The position numbers and the translations under genes are program-made. The notes below the pieces were generated by a model. The model did not search any database, was not told the DNA's origin, and saw nothing but the letters and a program-made list of their open reading frames with translations. Below are positions 18,864 through 29,567 of a stretch of 64,000 bases of DNA, piece after piece. The first letter of the stretch is position 1. Every line of letters begins with the position of its first letter. The stretch comes from Metallibacterium scheffleri (GTDB lineage: Bacteria; Pseudomonadota; Gammaproteobacteria; Xanthomonadales; Rhodanobacteraceae), in assembly GCF_002077135.1 (NCBI RefSeq), contig NZ_LDOS01000002.1:1-64000 (forward strand), given 5' to 3'.

Positions 18864-18868
18864 CACCC

Positions 18869-20029
18869 ATGAACAAACCCCAGCAACCCCTCGGCCTCGG
18901 CACCCGCGCCATCCACGCGGGGCAGGCGCCCGATCCATCGACCGGCGCGATCATGACGCCGATCTACGCCACCTCCACGTACGTGCAGCGCAGCCCCGGC
19001 AAGCACCAGGGCTACGAGTATTCGCGCACGCACAACCCCACGCGTTTCGCCTATGAACGCTGCGTGGCCGATCTGGAAGGCGGTGTCGCCGGCTTCGCCT
19101 TTGCCTCGGGTCTGGCCGCGGCCAGCACCGTGCTCGAGCTGCTGGATTCCGGCAGCCACGTCATCGCCATGGACGATTTGTACGGCGGCACTTATCGTTT
19201 GTTCGAGCGCGTGCGGCGGCGCTCGGCGGGGCTGGATTTCAGCTTCATCGACTTGAACGACGGCGCCGCGCTGAAGGCGGCGCTCAAGCCCAACACACGC
19301 ATGATCTGGGCGGAGACGCCCACCAACCCCATGCTCAAGCTGGTGGACCTCGCCAGGGTCGGTGCCTTCGCGCGCAAGCACGGGCTGACCCTGGTGGTGG
19401 ACAACACCTTCTGCTCGCCCATGCTGCAGCGCCCGCTGGAATACGGCGCGCACCTGGTGCTGCATTCGGCCACCAAGTACCTCAACGGCCATTCCGACAT
19501 GGTCGGCGGCATCGTCGTGGCCGGCACGCAGGAACTGGCCGAGCCGATGGCCTTCCTGCAGAACTCGGTCGGCGCCATCGCCGGGCCGTTCGACAGTTTT
19601 CTCGCCCTGCGCGGCCTCAAGACCCTGCACCTGCGCATGCGCGCGCATTGCGACAATGCACTGGAACTGGCGCGCTGGCTGGAGAAACATCCCACCATCG
19701 AGCGCGTGATCTACCCCGGCCTGAAAAGCCATCCGCAGCACGCGCTGGCCAAACGCCAGATGCAGGGCTACGGCGGCATCATCAGCATCGAGGTCAAGGG
19801 CGGGCTGAAGAAAGCGCGCAGCATGCTAGAGCGCTGCCACCTGTTCGCGCTGGCCGAATCACTGGGCGGCGTGGAGAGCCTGATCGAGCACCCCGCCATC
19901 ATGACCCACGCCTCCATCCCGCCCGCGCAGCGCAAGCGGCTCGGCATCAGCGATGCGCTGGTAAGGTTGTCGGTGGGTGTGGAGTGCGTCGATGATCTGC
20001 GCGGAGAGCTGACGCGAACGTTGTCATGA
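18869..20029 (+). CDS. Cystathionine gamma-synthase/lyase-type PLP enzyme
   Basis: 386 residues from ATG 18869. Cys/Met metabolism PLP enzyme with [69 protein letters not shown] and the PLP lysine in [16 protein letters not shown]. The C-terminus has [20 protein letters not shown] and [14 protein letters not shown]. The length fits the family. Synthase (methionine synthesis) and lyase (transsulfuration) cannot be separated by eye. It overlaps the next gene by four bases (ATGA) although it is metabolic, perhaps an accident of the rearrangement upstream. Confidence 0.9.
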   Translation: MNKPQQPLGLGTRAIHAGQAPDPSTGAIMTPIYATSTYVQRSPGKHQGYEYSRTHNPTRFAYERCVADLEGGVAGFAFASGLAAASTVLELLDSGSHVIAMDDLYGGTYRLFERVRRRSAGLDFSFIDLNDGAALKAALKPNTRMIWAETPTNPMLKLVDLARVGAFARKHGLTLVVDNTFCSPMLQRPLEYGAHLVLHSATKYLNGHSDMVGGIVVAGTQELAEPMAFLQNSVGAIAGPFDSFLALRGLKTLHLRMRAHCDNALELARWLEKHPTIERVIYPGLKSHPQHALAKRQMQGYGGIISIEVKGGLKKARSMLERCHLFALAESLGGVESLIEHPAIMTHASIPPAQRKRLGISDALVRLSVGVECVDDLRGELTRTLS

Positions 20030-23000
20030 GCAAGCGGAAAATCACGCGCTCCACGGCGGTTGGCGCGACATCAAACAAAATCAGCACGCGACGCGCGATC
20101 ATGGTGCTGGGAATGCATCGCAGCGGCACCTCCGCCATCACGCGTGTGCTCAATTTGCTGGGCGTCGAGCTGGGATCGCGCCTGATGCCGCCGGCGCCCG
20201 ACAACCCAACGGGCTTTTGGGAACATCTCGATGCGGTCGAGATCCATGACCGATTGTTGGGGAAACTGGGGCGCAGTTGGGATGACTTTCGGCCCCTGCC
20301 AGCGGGCTGGCTGCACTGCGCGGCGGCGAAGCATGCCCAGCAACAAATCCTGCAATTGATTCAGTCCGAGTTTTCCGATGCGCCATTGTGGGCTGTTAAG
20401 GATCCGCGTTTATGTCTGTTCGTGCCGTTATGGGAGCGCGTGTTGTGCAGTCTTGGCATCGAGCCTTGCGCGCTGATCGTGCTGCGTGAACCAGCGGAGA
20501 CAGCGCGTTCGCTGCACGAGCGCAATGCGATTCCCGCTGCATTGGGCGAGGCCTTGTGGTGCCGTTATACCGTCGAAGCCATACGCGGCAGCGCGCGCAA
20601 CCGGCACGCGGAATTGCGTTACTCACACTTGCTGCAAGATTGGCGAACCGAGATGAAGCGGCTTGATTCGACATTCGCCCTGAACATGGATTGGAACGAG
20701 CAAGCCATGGAACGCATTGATGCTTTTCTGCACTCGGCGCGTACCGAGCCCGATCGTGCTTCCGAGCTGACGCCCTTTCGCAGCGACCGGTTGCCTCTGG
20801 TGCTGAGCGCTCCTGGACTGGATCTCAAACAACTGGCAGATGCCGCGGATGCGGCACTCATGCATATCGCGCGCGAGTCGCTTGCCTATGCGGAAGCCGA
20901 GTACTTGCAAGTCGAGCGCACCCGCTTCAGCGAGGCCGAGGATCGTGCACGACTTCGCATTGATGAAGCCGTGCGTTGGGCACAACGGCTTGAGAACGAA
21001 CAGGAGTCGACTCGTGCGCAATTCGGTGAGTTGCAGCGTGAACACGAGCGCGTCGCGTCGTGGGCGCAATCATTGGATCGCGAGTTGCAAGTCGAGCGCA
21101 CCCGCTTCAGCGAGGCCGAGGATCGTGCACGACTTCGCATTGGCGACCGGGATACGCTGATCCTCACCCTGCAGCAGACTCTTGTGCACCAACGCGAACA
21201 ATCCGAGCGCATGGCGGGCGAGGCGGCGTCAGCACGGCGTCTATTTGAGGAGATACGTGATTCCCGGTCATGGCGCATCACGCGCCCCTTGCGCGTCATC
21301 GCGCGCATTCTGCGCGGCGAATGGCCAGTGGTGCGCAATGAAATAAAGCGCCGCCGCGAACAGGCGCGCATCGCCGCGACCGCTCGTGAATCCAGCATTG
21401 ATCCGGGGACGCGCGATGCGCCAGCAGCACGCGATCTGACTGCGCGCATCGAGTCCTCTCCGGCGCTTGTAAACTACTTGCCGCGCGCTCGAATCAGCGA
21501 TTTGGCCCTGCCTGCTTACCATGCGCCGCTGGTCAGCATCATCGTGCCGGCGTACGGCATGCTGGATGTCACCGCGCGCTGCCTGCACTCGATCATGGCG
21601 CATCCGCCGAGCGTACCGTTCGAGGTGATCGTCGTTGAGGATGCCTCGGGCGATACGGATATCGATCAATTGGCCAAGGTCAGCGGCTTGCGCTACGAAA
21701 AGAATCCCGAGAACCTGGGCTTCGTGCGCTCCTGCAATCGCGCGGCGGGGCTCGCGCGCGGCGAGTACGTGTACTTTCTCAACAACGACACCGAAGTTAC
21801 CGAAGGCTGGCTGGATGCGCTGCTGGACGTGTTCCGGCGCTATCCCGATTGCGGCCTGGCGGGATCGAAACTGGTCTATCCGGATGGACGCTTGCAGGAA
21901 GCCGGCGGGATCATGTGGCAGGACGCCAGCGCCTGGAACTACGGTCGCCTCGATGATCCCGAGCGCAGCATCTACAACTACCTGCGTGAATCCGACTATT
22001 GCTCGGGCGCATCGCTGCTGATCCGCAAGGCGCTGTTCGAGCAACTGGGTCGCTTCGATGAAATCTACGCACCGGCCTACTGCGAGGACTCGGATCTCGC
22101 GTTCAAGGTGCGCGCCGCAGGACTCAAGGTTTATTACCAGCCCGCGTCGGTGGTGGTGCATTACGAGGGCGTCTCGCATGGCACCGACACCGGCAGCGGC
22201 ATCAAGTCCTACCAGGTGCGCAATCAGGCAATCTTTCGCCAGCGCTGGCAGTCGACTCTGCAAGCCGATCATTATCCAAACGCCGAAAACGTGTTTCGCG
22301 CGCGTGGACGTGATAAATACGCGCGCATCATATTGATCATAGACCACTACGCACCACAGCCGGATCGCGATGCCGGCTCGCGCACAATGATGCAGTTCAT
22401 CCAGCGCTTCCTGGAGCGCGGCTATCGGGTCAAGTTCTGGCCAGAGAATCTGCACTTCGATCCGGTGTATGTGCCGCCATTACTGCAGCTTGGTGTTGAG
22501 GTTATGTACGGCGTCGAATATGCTGGTGCTTTCGATGCTTGGATGCGCGAGCATGGTGTCGCGCTGGACTACATTTTGTTGAGTCGGCCACATATCGCGG
22601 TGCAGTTCATCGAGATTGCGCGCAAGTATTCGGCTGCGCCGCTGCTGTACTACGGGCATGACGTGCATCATCTGCGTCTGGACGATCAATTGCGCGTGAT
22701 GCCTGACGATGCTGCCGTGCGCAAGGAGCGCCAAATGATCGCGGAACTCGAGCACGAGGTCTGGCGCAGTGTGGATGCGGTGTATTACCCATCAGATTCT
22801 GAAACCACGCAGGTGCGCGCCTGGCTGGCGCTGCATGCGCCGCAGGTGCGCGCGCACACCGTGCCTGCCTATGCCTTCGAAGAGTTGCATGATGACCCCA
22901 CGCGCAATCTGCACGAGCGCGAGGGGTTGATTTTCGTCGCCGGATTCGCGCACCCGCCGAATGTGGATGCGGCGCTGTGGCTCGTGCGCGAGGTATTGCC

Positions 23001-23466
23001 GCGCTTGCATCAGCACATGCCCGGATTGCGCCTAAGTCTGGTCGGCTCGAATCCATCCGCCGATGTGCGCGCCCTGCAAGACGAACGCGTCGAGGTAACC
23101 GGGTTTGTCACCGACGCGGAGTTGGCGCAACGCTATGCACATGCTCGCGTAGCGGTCGCGCCGTTGCGTTTCGGCGGCGGCATCAAGGGCAAGGTCATCG
23201 AAGCCATGCGTCATGGAGTGCCGTGCGTCACCACATCGGCAGGCGCGCAGGGATTGGACGGGTGCGATGCGCTGGCTGTCTGCGATGCGGCCGACGATTT
23301 CACGCAGCACATACTTGGATTGATCGGTGACGATGCCGAATGGCGTCGCCGCGCGCTGGCCGGGCAAGCATTCGTGCATGCGCATTACACGTCGGACGCT
23401 CAATGGCAGGCCTTTGCGCGCGAACTGGACTTGCGCCATGCCATGTTACCCGGGGCGGCAGCATGA
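20026..23466 (+). CDS. Sulfotransferase-GT2-GT4 fusion protein
   Basis: 1146 residues from ATG 20026. Residues ~20-260 are a sulfotransferase-like domain with the PAPS loop [20 protein letters not shown] and the later region [19 protein letters not shown]. Residues ~285-430 form a charged coiled coil that contains an exact 58-base internal repeat. Residues ~500-770 are a GT2 domain ([67 protein letters not shown]). Residues ~760-1140 are a GT4-like domain ([40 protein letters not shown]). It probably builds and sulfates the same surface glycan. Stop and start overlap with hddA. Confidence 0.88.
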   Translation: MSKRKITRSTAVGATSNKISTRRAIMVLGMHRSGTSAITRVLNLLGVELGSRLMPPAPDNPTGFWEHLDAVEIHDRLLGKLGRSWDDFRPLPAGWLHCAAAKHAQQQILQLIQSEFSDAPLWAVKDPRLCLFVPLWERVLCSLGIEPCALIVLREPAETARSLHERNAIPAALGEALWCRYTVEAIRGSARNRHAELRYSHLLQDWRTEMKRLDSTFALNMDWNEQAMERIDAFLHSARTEPDRASELTPFRSDRLPLVLSAPGLDLKQLADAADAALMHIARESLAYAEAEYLQVERTRFSEAEDRARLRIDEAVRWAQRLENEQESTRAQFGELQREHERVASWAQSLDRELQVERTRFSEAEDRARLRIGDRDTLILTLQQTLVHQREQSERMAGEAASARRLFEEIRDSRSWRITRPLRVIARILRGEWPVVRNEIKRRREQARIAATARESSIDPGTRDAPAARDLTARIESSPALVNYLPRARISDLALPAYHAPLVSIIVPAYGMLDVTARCLHSIMAHPPSVPFEVIVVEDASGDTDIDQLAKVSGLRYEKNPENLGFVRSCNRAAGLARGEYVYFLNNDTEVTEGWLDALLDVFRRYPDCGLAGSKLVYPDGRLQEAGGIMWQDASAWNYGRLDDPERSIYNYLRESDYCSGASLLIRKALFEQLGRFDEIYAPAYCEDSDLAFKVRAAGLKVYYQPASVVVHYEGVSHGTDTGSGIKSYQVRNQAIFRQRWQSTLQADHYPNAENVFRARGRDKYARIILIIDHYAPQPDRDAGSRTMMQFIQRFLERGYRVKFWPENLHFDPVYVPPLLQLGVEVMYGVEYAGAFDAWMREHGVALDYILLSRPHIAVQFIEIARKYSAAPLLYYGHDVHHLRLDDQLRVMPDDAAVRKERQMIAELEHEVWRSVDAVYYPSDSETTQVRAWLALHAPQVRAHTVPAYAFEELHDDPTRNLHEREGLIFVAGFAHPPNVDAALWLVREVLPRLHQHMPGLRLSLVGSNPSADVRALQDERVEVTGFVTDAELAQRYAHARVAVAPLRFGGGIKGKVIEAMRHGVPCVTTSAGAQGLDGCDALAVCDAADDFTQHILGLIGDDAEWRRRALAGQAFVHAHYTSDAQWQAFARELDLRHAMLPGAAA
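20905..21142 (+). repeat. Internal 58-bp direct repeat in the coiled coil
   Basis: Bases 20905-20962 and 21085-21142 are identical and 180 bases apart (60 codons). They encode [19 protein letters not shown] twice. The exact identity at DNA level suggests recent duplication or conversion. Confidence 0.9.
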
Positions 23467-24491
23467 TCGCGCGTGCGCGCGCTCCGCTGCGCCTGGGTCT
23501 TGCCGGCGGTGGCAGCGATGTCTCGCCGTATTGCGACCAGTTCGGCGGTCAGGTGATGAACGTCACCATCGACCGCTATGCCTACGCCATCGTGCGACCG
23601 GGCGATGGGCAGAGCACGTGCTTCGAGGCGCTGGATGTCCGGCACCACGCCGAGCATATCTGCGGCGACGAACATTCACTCAGTGGCCCATTGCAACTGG
23701 CGCGTGGTGTGTATGCGCGCGTCTGCCGCGACTTTCTCGACGGCAAGCAGCCATCGCTGCGCGTGACCACGTATTCCGATGCACCACCGGGCTCGGGCCT
23801 GGGGTCGTCCTCGACCATGGTGGTGGCCTTGCTGCAGGCGTTCGTCGAATACTTCGGTTTGCCGTTGGGTGAGTACGAAGTCGCGCGGCTGGCGTATCAG
23901 ATCGAGCGCAATGACCTGGGCTTGGCGGGCGGCAAGCAGGACCAGTATGCGGCAACCTTTGGCGGCTTCAACTTCATGGAGTTCTATGCCGACGACCGCG
24001 TGATCGTGAACCCGCTGCGCGTCAAGGACTGGGTGTGGGCTGAGCTCGAAGCATCGCTGGTGCTGTATTTCACCGGCGTGTCGCGCGCCTCGGCGGACAT
24101 CATCGATCAACAGTCGCGCAACGTCAGCGAGCAGAATCAAGCGTCGATCGAGGCCATGCACCGGCTCAAGGACGAAGCTGTGGCCATGAAGGAATGTGTG
24201 CTCATGGGCGATTTGAGGCGACTGGAAGCGACCTTGCGTGCCGGCTGGGAGGCGAAGAAGCAAACCGCCAGCAGCATCAGCAACCTGCTGATCGAAAACA
24301 TCGAGCGCGTGGCCTTTGCCAATGGCGCGCGCGCGGCGAAAATCTCCGGCGCGGGCGGTGGCGGATTCATGATGTTCCTGTGTGGCGCAGAGGACCGGCT
24401 CACGCTCAACCGCGCACTGCTGGAGCAAGGCGGCAGCCTGCTCGATTTCCACTTCACCCAACGCGGAGCGATGTCGTGGCGAGTTCCCTGA
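23463..24491 (+). CDS. hddA: D-glycero-D-manno-heptose 7-phosphate kinase
   Basis: 342 residues from ATG 23463, overlapping the previous stop by four bases. GHMP kinase family: the N-terminal [20 protein letters not shown], the ATP loop [20 protein letters not shown] and the C-terminal [33 protein letters not shown] is typical of HddA-type sugar kinases. It phosphorylates heptose 7-phosphate to the 1,7-bisphosphate on the way to GDP-D-glycero-alpha-D-manno-heptose. gmhA and hddC follow with overlaps, giving a tight operon. The bisphosphate phosphatase gmhB is not in the window. Confidence 0.9.
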   Translation: MIARARAPLRLGLAGGGSDVSPYCDQFGGQVMNVTIDRYAYAIVRPGDGQSTCFEALDVRHHAEHICGDEHSLSGPLQLARGVYARVCRDFLDGKQPSLRVTTYSDAPPGSGLGSSSTMVVALLQAFVEYFGLPLGEYEVARLAYQIERNDLGLAGGKQDQYAATFGGFNFMEFYADDRVIVNPLRVKDWVWAELEASLVLYFTGVSRASADIIDQQSRNVSEQNQASIEAMHRLKDEAVAMKECVLMGDLRRLEATLRAGWEAKKQTASSISNLLIENIERVAFANGARAAKISGAGGGGFMMFLCGAEDRLTLNRALLEQGGSLLDFHFTQRGAMSWRVP

Positions 24492-25078
24492 GTGCGCGTA
24501 TTGGCGCCGAGTTCGACAAGTCGCTGGGCGTGCTGCAACACATGGCGCAGGACACCGCGCTGCGCGCGCAAGTGGCCGATGCGGTGGGTGTTGCCGTGGC
24601 CGCGCTGCGCGCTGGCTGCAAGCTGCTGTTTGCCGGCAACGGCGGCAGCGCCGCCGACGCGCAGCACTGGGCCGGTGAACTGGTCAGCCGGTTTTACTTC
24701 GATCGCCCCGGCTTGTCGGCGATCGCGCTGACCACCGACACCAGCATCCTTACCGCCATCGGCAACGATTACGGCTACGACTACGTGTTCGCGCGCCAGA
24801 TCGAGGCACTAGCCCATACCGGCGACGTGTTCTTCGCGATCTCGACCTCTGGCAACTCGAAAAACATCTTGCGCGCCATCGACGCTGCGCGTGCGCGCGG
24901 CGTCAAGACCATAGGCTTTACCGGCCAATCGGGTGGCGCGATGGCCGAGCAGTGCGAGTTGTGCTTCAAAGTGCCCTCGGGCGAAACGCCGCGCATCCAG
25001 GAAGGCCACGAATTCCTCGGACACTTGCTGTGTGGTCTGATCGAGCATGAGATGTTCGGATCGACGCATGGCCGATGA
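24476..25078 (+). CDS. gmhA: Sedoheptulose 7-phosphate isomerase
   Basis: 200 residues from a GTG at 24476, inside the end of hddA; this start gives the usual GmhA length. SIS-domain motifs: LLFAGNGGSAADAQHWAGEL, LTTDTSILTAIGNDYGYD, VFFAISTSGNSKNILRAID and PRIQEGHEFLGHLLCGLIE, which carries the catalytic Glu and His. It converts sedoheptulose 7-phosphate to D-glycero-D-manno-heptose 7-phosphate. It overlaps hddA by 16 bases and hddC by 11, so the three are surely co-transcribed. Confidence 0.93.
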   Translation: MASSLSARIGAEFDKSLGVLQHMAQDTALRAQVADAVGVAVAALRAGCKLLFAGNGGSAADAQHWAGELVSRFYFDRPGLSAIALTTDTSILTAIGNDYGYDYVFARQIEALAHTGDVFFAISTSGNSKNILRAIDAARARGVKTIGFTGQSGGAMAEQCELCFKVPSGETPRIQEGHEFLGHLLCGLIEHEMFGSTHGR

Positions 25079-25805
25079 GGCCATCATTCTTGCCGGCGGC
25101 TGCGGCACACGCCTGCAAGGCGTGGTCAGCGATGTGCCCAAGCCGCTGGCGCCCGTGCAGGGGCGGCCGTTCCTGGTCTGGCTGCTGGATCTGCTGGCGC
25201 GGCAAGGTATGCGCCGCGTCGTTCTGGCCACCGGCTACAAGGCCGAGATGGTGCATGCGGCCATCGGTGAGCTCTGGCAGGGCATGCGCATCGACTACGC
25301 AGTCGAATCGTCACCGCTGGGCACCGGCGGTGCCATCGCCCAGGCGTTGCAGCGGATCGAGGGCGAGGACGCATTCGTGCTCAATGGCGACACCTATCTC
25401 GAACTCGATTACGCACGCTTTGCGGCGGCGATGCGCGCGCAGCACGCCGCGTTGGGCATGGTCCTTGCCCAGGTGCCCGATGTCAGTCGCTACGGCGCCG
25501 TACATATAGCCAATGAGCGAGTCACCGGATTCAGCGAGAAAGGCGGCTCTGGTGCTGGCTGGATCAATGCGGGGGTCTACTGGCTGCCGCATAGCCTGCC
25601 GCTGCGGGCCGTGACGCACGCGTTCTCGTTCGAGGATACCGTGCTGCGTGCCGCCGCCGCGCAAGGCACACTAAGCGCCTACACCGCGAGCGCTGCGTTC
25701 ATCGATATCGGTGTACCCGAGGATTTTCAACGCGCGCAGGCCTGGCACTTTGCTTCACAAGCCAGTCCCGCGGGCAGCTTCCACTTTGTGCAATCAACTC
25801 TCTGA
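25068..25805 (+). CDS. hddC: Heptose 1-phosphate guanylyltransferase
   Basis: 245 residues from ATG 25068. Nucleotidyltransferase of the GT-A-like fold: EAIILAGGCGTRLQGVVSDV, PKPLAPVQGRPFL, the SSPLGTGGAIAQAL loop, FVLNGDTYLELD and NAGVYWLP. A C-terminal IDIGVPEDFQRAQ completes the family pattern. With hddA and gmhA before it, the likely product is GDP-D-glycero-alpha-D-manno-heptose. Sugar-1-phosphate specificity is inferred from the neighbours. Confidence 0.87.
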   Translation: MADEAIILAGGCGTRLQGVVSDVPKPLAPVQGRPFLVWLLDLLARQGMRRVVLATGYKAEMVHAAIGELWQGMRIDYAVESSPLGTGGAIAQALQRIEGEDAFVLNGDTYLELDYARFAAAMRAQHAALGMVLAQVPDVSRYGAVHIANERVTGFSEKGGSGAGWINAGVYWLPHSLPLRAVTHAFSFEDTVLRAAAAQGTLSAYTASAAFIDIGVPEDFQRAQAWHFASQASPAGSFHFVQSTL

Positions 25806-25823
25806 GCCAACGAGGTCATTTTC

Positions 25824-26252
25824 ATGAAGCGTATCCATTCGAAACTCATCGCACTCATCCCCGCCGTGTTCTTGTTGGCTGCCTGCCATCAGCAGTCCAG
25901 CAGCAACAACAATGCAGGCGCCACCAGCGCCGCAGCACCACCCGCGACCAGCGCGTCGATGCAACCTCAGCAAGCCAGCGTGATCAGCGTCGTACCCGGC
26001 AGCATGGCGGCCTGCGATCCGGCTGCCGTCGCCAAGGTGAGCTGGAACGCCAGCGGCGTCGCCGACATCAACAGTGTGCAGATCTATGTGGGCTCGGCTG
26101 TCGACGAAAAGCTCTTTGCCGCCGGTGGCGCCGTGGGCAGTGCATCGACCGGGCCTTGGACGCACCCCGGCACGACCTTCACCGCCAAGGATGCCGCCAG
26201 CGGCAAGGTGCTGGGAACGGTGACGGTGCAGGGACCGGCATGCAAACCGTGA
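25824..26252 (+). CDS. Lipoprotein with a LFAAGG...GSA.TG domain
   Basis: 142 residues from ATG 25824. The signal sequence ends in a lipobox, VFLLAACHQQ, so the protein is lipid-anchored at the Cys. A Ser/Asn/Ala/Thr-rich linker follows. The C-terminal ~85 residues (DINSVQIYVGSAVDEKLFAA, GGAVGSASTGPWTHPGTTF) match the C-terminus of the membrane glycosyltransferase at 46998, including the bracketing Cys residues. I do not know the domain's function. It lies 19 bases after hddC and may be part of that operon. Confidence 0.7.
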   Translation: MKRIHSKLIALIPAVFLLAACHQQSSSNNNAGATSAAAPPATSASMQPQQASVISVVPGSMAACDPAAVAKVSWNASGVADINSVQIYVGSAVDEKLFAAGGAVGSASTGPWTHPGTTFTAKDAASGKVLGTVTVQGPACKP

Positions 26253-26449
26253 CCGTAATCGCCTGACCGGCTGCACCTGCGGGTGACGATGACACCTCCT
26301 CTACCAAGGCGTCATCGTGCCGATTGCGGATTCTTGTTGGCCCTGACCAGTGTGCTGGAGAGCGCTGGCCGGCTGCACTGGCGGCAACTGGCCATCACGC
26401 TGCTGTTGACCTCTGACCATATCGCCCGGCAACGACAGGGTTCTTAAGC

Positions 26450-27421
26450 TTAGTCGTCCAGGGAGCCTGTGACGATCCCGTGACCGTAGAGCACGATGCG
26501 TCCTGTTGTGGATGTTCTTTTCAGATGTTCCAAATACTCGTTGCGCCCGAGGCGATCCAGCAAAGCCATCTGCGCAATCGTTGTTGACGCATCGTCGATG
26601 TTGACGCCAGCGCTCTGTGCTGCAAAAAGCATGTCCAAGCGCAGCGATATCTCATGGTCTGGGTTGACCTCCGCCAGCCGAAGCCCTTCGACGGTCGAGG
26701 GCACATGCACCAGTACAGATCGACGCAAGTGTCGAAAGATGTCGCTGGCAACGCGTACCCATGGCGGGTCGACAGCGAGCGCGAAAAGAAGATTGATGGC
26801 TTCCCTAGCTACTGCCGTGTGGCCCTCAATATCACCAATGCACTCCGCTTCTCGCAGCAGTGCAAATAGCACGGTCAGGGCTTCGAGGTCGCCTTCTGCA
26901 CGAACCACTCTCGCTGCGTCTGCACGCGGCATTGCCACGCGTCGTAGTGATGGGTTCAGCGGGTCGCCCGGTGCAGTGCGCTCGTACAGAAGAGCGCGCA
27001 GCGATGGGCGCGCCATGCGCATGATTTCGTGCAGCCGGCTCATGGGTGGAGGCACGGCCTCGATCTGAGACCACAGGTCAAGGTCCAGCCAGTATTCGAG
27101 CTCAGGGAAATCCTGGCGAAAAGTTGCCCGTGTTCGTGCATTGGGCCAATGCAGACCAGCCAAGTAGGCATCAAATTGCTTGGGACGCTTGATGCCATCG
27201 GACTCGACGCGCCACCGGTGCGTATCGCCGTGGACCACGCGCTCCACCTCGTACGGCGTCAAATTCGCTGGCCACTGCCGTGGCCCCGAGCGATCGGCAA
27301 GGCTTCGCGCGCGTTTCTGGATGGCGAAGGCCCAGACCCTCACGGCAAGACGCTGCGGCAAGGTCAGCGGTTTAGGCCCGCGCTTCTGAGCGTCGGGTTT
27401 CTGTTCCTTGGAGGTCGGCAT
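26450..27421 (-). CDS. Hypothetical protein
   Basis: 323 residues from ATG 27421 with GAGGA upstream. The N-terminus is basic (KRGPKPLTLPQRLAVRVWAF), followed by YEVERVVHGDTHRW and LDLDLWSQIE. The rest is mostly helical, with no motif I recognise. It is divergent from the 27497 gene, with a 75-base shared promoter space. The pair may be horizontally acquired: IS21 sits in the neighbour and the flanks share no theme with the glycan genes. Confidence 0.6.
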   Translation of the reverse strand: MPTSKEQKPDAQKRGPKPLTLPQRLAVRVWAFAIQKRARSLADRSGPRQWPANLTPYEVERVVHGDTHRWRVESDGIKRPKQFDAYLAGLHWPNARTRATFRQDFPELEYWLDLDLWSQIEAVPPPMSRLHEIMRMARPSLRALLYERTAPGDPLNPSLRRVAMPRADAARVVRAEGDLEALTVLFALLREAECIGDIEGHTAVAREAINLLFALAVDPPWVRVASDIFRHLRRSVLVHVPSTVEGLRLAEVNPDHEISLRLDMLFAAQSAGVNIDDASTTIAQMALLDRLGRNEYLEHLKRTSTTGRIVLYGHGIVTGSLDD

Positions 27422-27496
27422 ATGTCCTCAGCCGGTCGTTCCGGCCAACGAATTTTAATTTCGTTCGCCTTGGATTCGATTCGTCCTGCAGGTTAG

Positions 27497-27838
27497 ATGC
27501 GGCATGACCCACGCGAACCAAGCATGACCATGTGCCCCCAGCCGCCATCCGAACCCATCTCTCGAGCCGCAGCAATCGAGGCGCAACTGATGCGTGATGA
27601 CGGCGCACTGCTTTCTGGCGAGCGCTTGAGACGCGCCCTCGGTTACCGATCAATCGACGCGCTGCGTCAGGCGATCGTCCGCGGCACGATTCCCGTGCCG
27701 GTTTTCACGCTTCCCCACCGGCGCGGACGATTTGCGCTGGCACGCGACGTCGCGGCGTGGTTGGCCGCCCAAGGGCCGGCCCCGCACTCACTTTCCATCA
27801 CCCCGAGCGCCAGCGCGCGCGAGGAGGAAACCATGTAG
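27497..27838 (+). pseudogene. Small hypothetical (HTH-like) gene split by IS21
   Basis: 113 codons; the first start could be 27497 or a few codons later (MTMCPQ). The segment LLSGERLRRALGYRSIDALR and PHRRGRFALARDVAAWLA resembles a small winged-helix or excisionase-like DNA-binding protein, but this is weak. The stop codon is created by the IS end. If the IS and one ACCA duplication are removed, the frame continues from EEET into KPVEIIRFRAASGTIRKTKM past 30454. So the gene was longer before the insertion. Confidence 0.55.
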
Positions 27839-28043
27839 CGCCAGTATCCGCTTCAAGATCCACATCAAAGCGCAGAAAGACAGAAGGCCCAAGAGCTGTG
27901 AACTCCTGAGCCTTCGAGCTGAATCGATGATACAGCGACAGCATTGTCTCTCCCGCGCGTCCTGTCAAGACCCGTCGCCGTAAGCGAGGCGGGTCCATCC
28001 CCGGCTGCGCGCTCACGCACGCGGTCCTCCGGAGAGATCCACT

Positions 28044-29567
28044 ATGAATAAGCTTCATGATGCTGTTCGCATGGCTCTGGCAACCTCGTTGTCGGACCGC
28101 GCCATCGCTGCGGCGTTGGCAATGTCGAAAACGACCGTTCGTCGCTATCGATCCATCGCCGCCGTCAAGCAACTCAGTTGGGCTGATCTTTGCGCGTTGA
28201 CACCCCAAGCACTGGAAGCGCAGTTCAACGCGGCGGCCGGCCGCCTCACGACGAAGCGTGTGCCCGATTTCGCAACTCTTCACACGGAGATCGAAACCAA
28301 GGGCGTGACGCTGCAGCTGCTGTGGGAGGAATACCGCGCTCCCTCGCCTGACGATGCGTTGAGTTACTCGCAGTTTACGCATCATTACAGGGCATGGGCG
28401 CATTGCATGCACCCGGTGATGCGTCAGCACCACCGCCCGGGCGAGAAGGCGTTTGTCGACTATTCGGGCAAACGCCCAGTGTGGCGTGATCGGACAACGG
28501 GGCGGGACATTCCCGCCGAGCTGTTCGTCGGCGCGCTGGGCGTTTCGAGCTATGTGTTTGCAATCTGCACCGCCAGCCAATCCATCCCAGATTGGATCCA
28601 TGCCAGCGTCAAGATGCTGGAGTTCTATGGCGGTGTGCCCGAGATCATTGTGCCCGATAATTTGAAGTCGGCTGTCGAGAAGCCAGGCCGGTCCCCCAAG
28701 ATCCAGCGGACGTACTTGGACTTCGCACGGCACTACGCAGTGGCCATCATCCCGGCACGCGTCTATCGGCCGCAGGACAAGGCCAAGGCCGAGCAAAGCG
28801 TGCAGATGGCTCAGCGCTGGATCTTGGCGTGCATGCGTCACGAGACGTTCTTTTCGCTGGCGGATCTCAACACGCGCATCGCCGAGCTGCTGAAGGCGCT
28901 CAATCGGCGCCCTTACAAACGCTTGCCGGGCTGCCGGCGCAGCCGATTTGAGGAGCTGGATCAGCCCGCGCTCCACCCGTTGCCGACAGTGTCGTACGAG
29001 TTCGCCGAATGGGTCGCCCGCCAGAAGGTGCCCAATGATTATCACGTCAACGTCCGCGGCCATTTCTACTCGGTTCCCCACGTGCTGATCGACCGTCGCG
29101 TCGAAGTGCGTATCACGCGCTCGACGGTCGAAATCTTCTGCGATCAGGTGCGGGTCGCTACCCATGTCCTCAGCGATGTCCGTGGCGGCTACTCGACGCT
29201 GCCCGAACACCAACCCGAGGCACATCGCGCGCAAGCAGGGCGTACGCCCGAACGGCAACTGGCGTGGGCAGCGACGGTGGGACCGAATACCACAGCGGTG
29301 ATGCGCAGCCTGTTTGATCGGCGTTTGCCCGCGCTGGGTTTGCCAGCCGCCGACAAGATGCGCCGCCTGGCCACACAGTATGGAGTCGAGGAACTCGAGG
29401 CGGCCGCGCGGCGCGCGGTTGAGATCAAGTCGTTGACCGTGACGACACTGACTGCCCTATTGCGCACGGGGCTGCACAAGCGTCGCACAGACAGCACCTC
29501 AAGTTCACGCTCACTGCCGCTGCACGACAACGTGCGCGGTCCGGCCTACTACGGCAAGGGGGATTGA
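28044..29567 (+). CDS. istA: IS21 transposase IstA
   Basis: 507 residues from ATG 28044. An N-terminal HTH (SDRAIAAALAMSKTTVRRY) precedes the DDE integrase core: KAFVDYSGKRPVW, the VPEIIVPDNLKSAVEKPGR segment and ARVYRPQDKAKAEQSVQMAQ. The C-terminus has VPHVLIDRRVEVRITRSTVE, usual in IstA. It catalyses strand transfer and works with the IstB ATPase, whose start overlaps its stop by four bases. Confidence 0.95.
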   Translation: MNKLHDAVRMALATSLSDRAIAAALAMSKTTVRRYRSIAAVKQLSWADLCALTPQALEAQFNAAAGRLTTKRVPDFATLHTEIETKGVTLQLLWEEYRAPSPDDALSYSQFTHHYRAWAHCMHPVMRQHHRPGEKAFVDYSGKRPVWRDRTTGRDIPAELFVGALGVSSYVFAICTASQSIPDWIHASVKMLEFYGGVPEIIVPDNLKSAVEKPGRSPKIQRTYLDFARHYAVAIIPARVYRPQDKAKAEQSVQMAQRWILACMRHETFFSLADLNTRIAELLKALNRRPYKRLPGCRRSRFEELDQPALHPLPTVSYEFAEWVARQKVPNDYHVNVRGHFYSVPHVLIDRRVEVRITRSTVEIFCDQVRVATHVLSDVRGGYSTLPEHQPEAHRAQAGRTPERQLAWAATVGPNTTAVMRSLFDRRLPALGLPAADKMRRLATQYGVEELEAAARRAVEIKSLTVTTLTALLRTGLHKRRTDSTSSSRSLPLHDNVRGPAYYGKGD

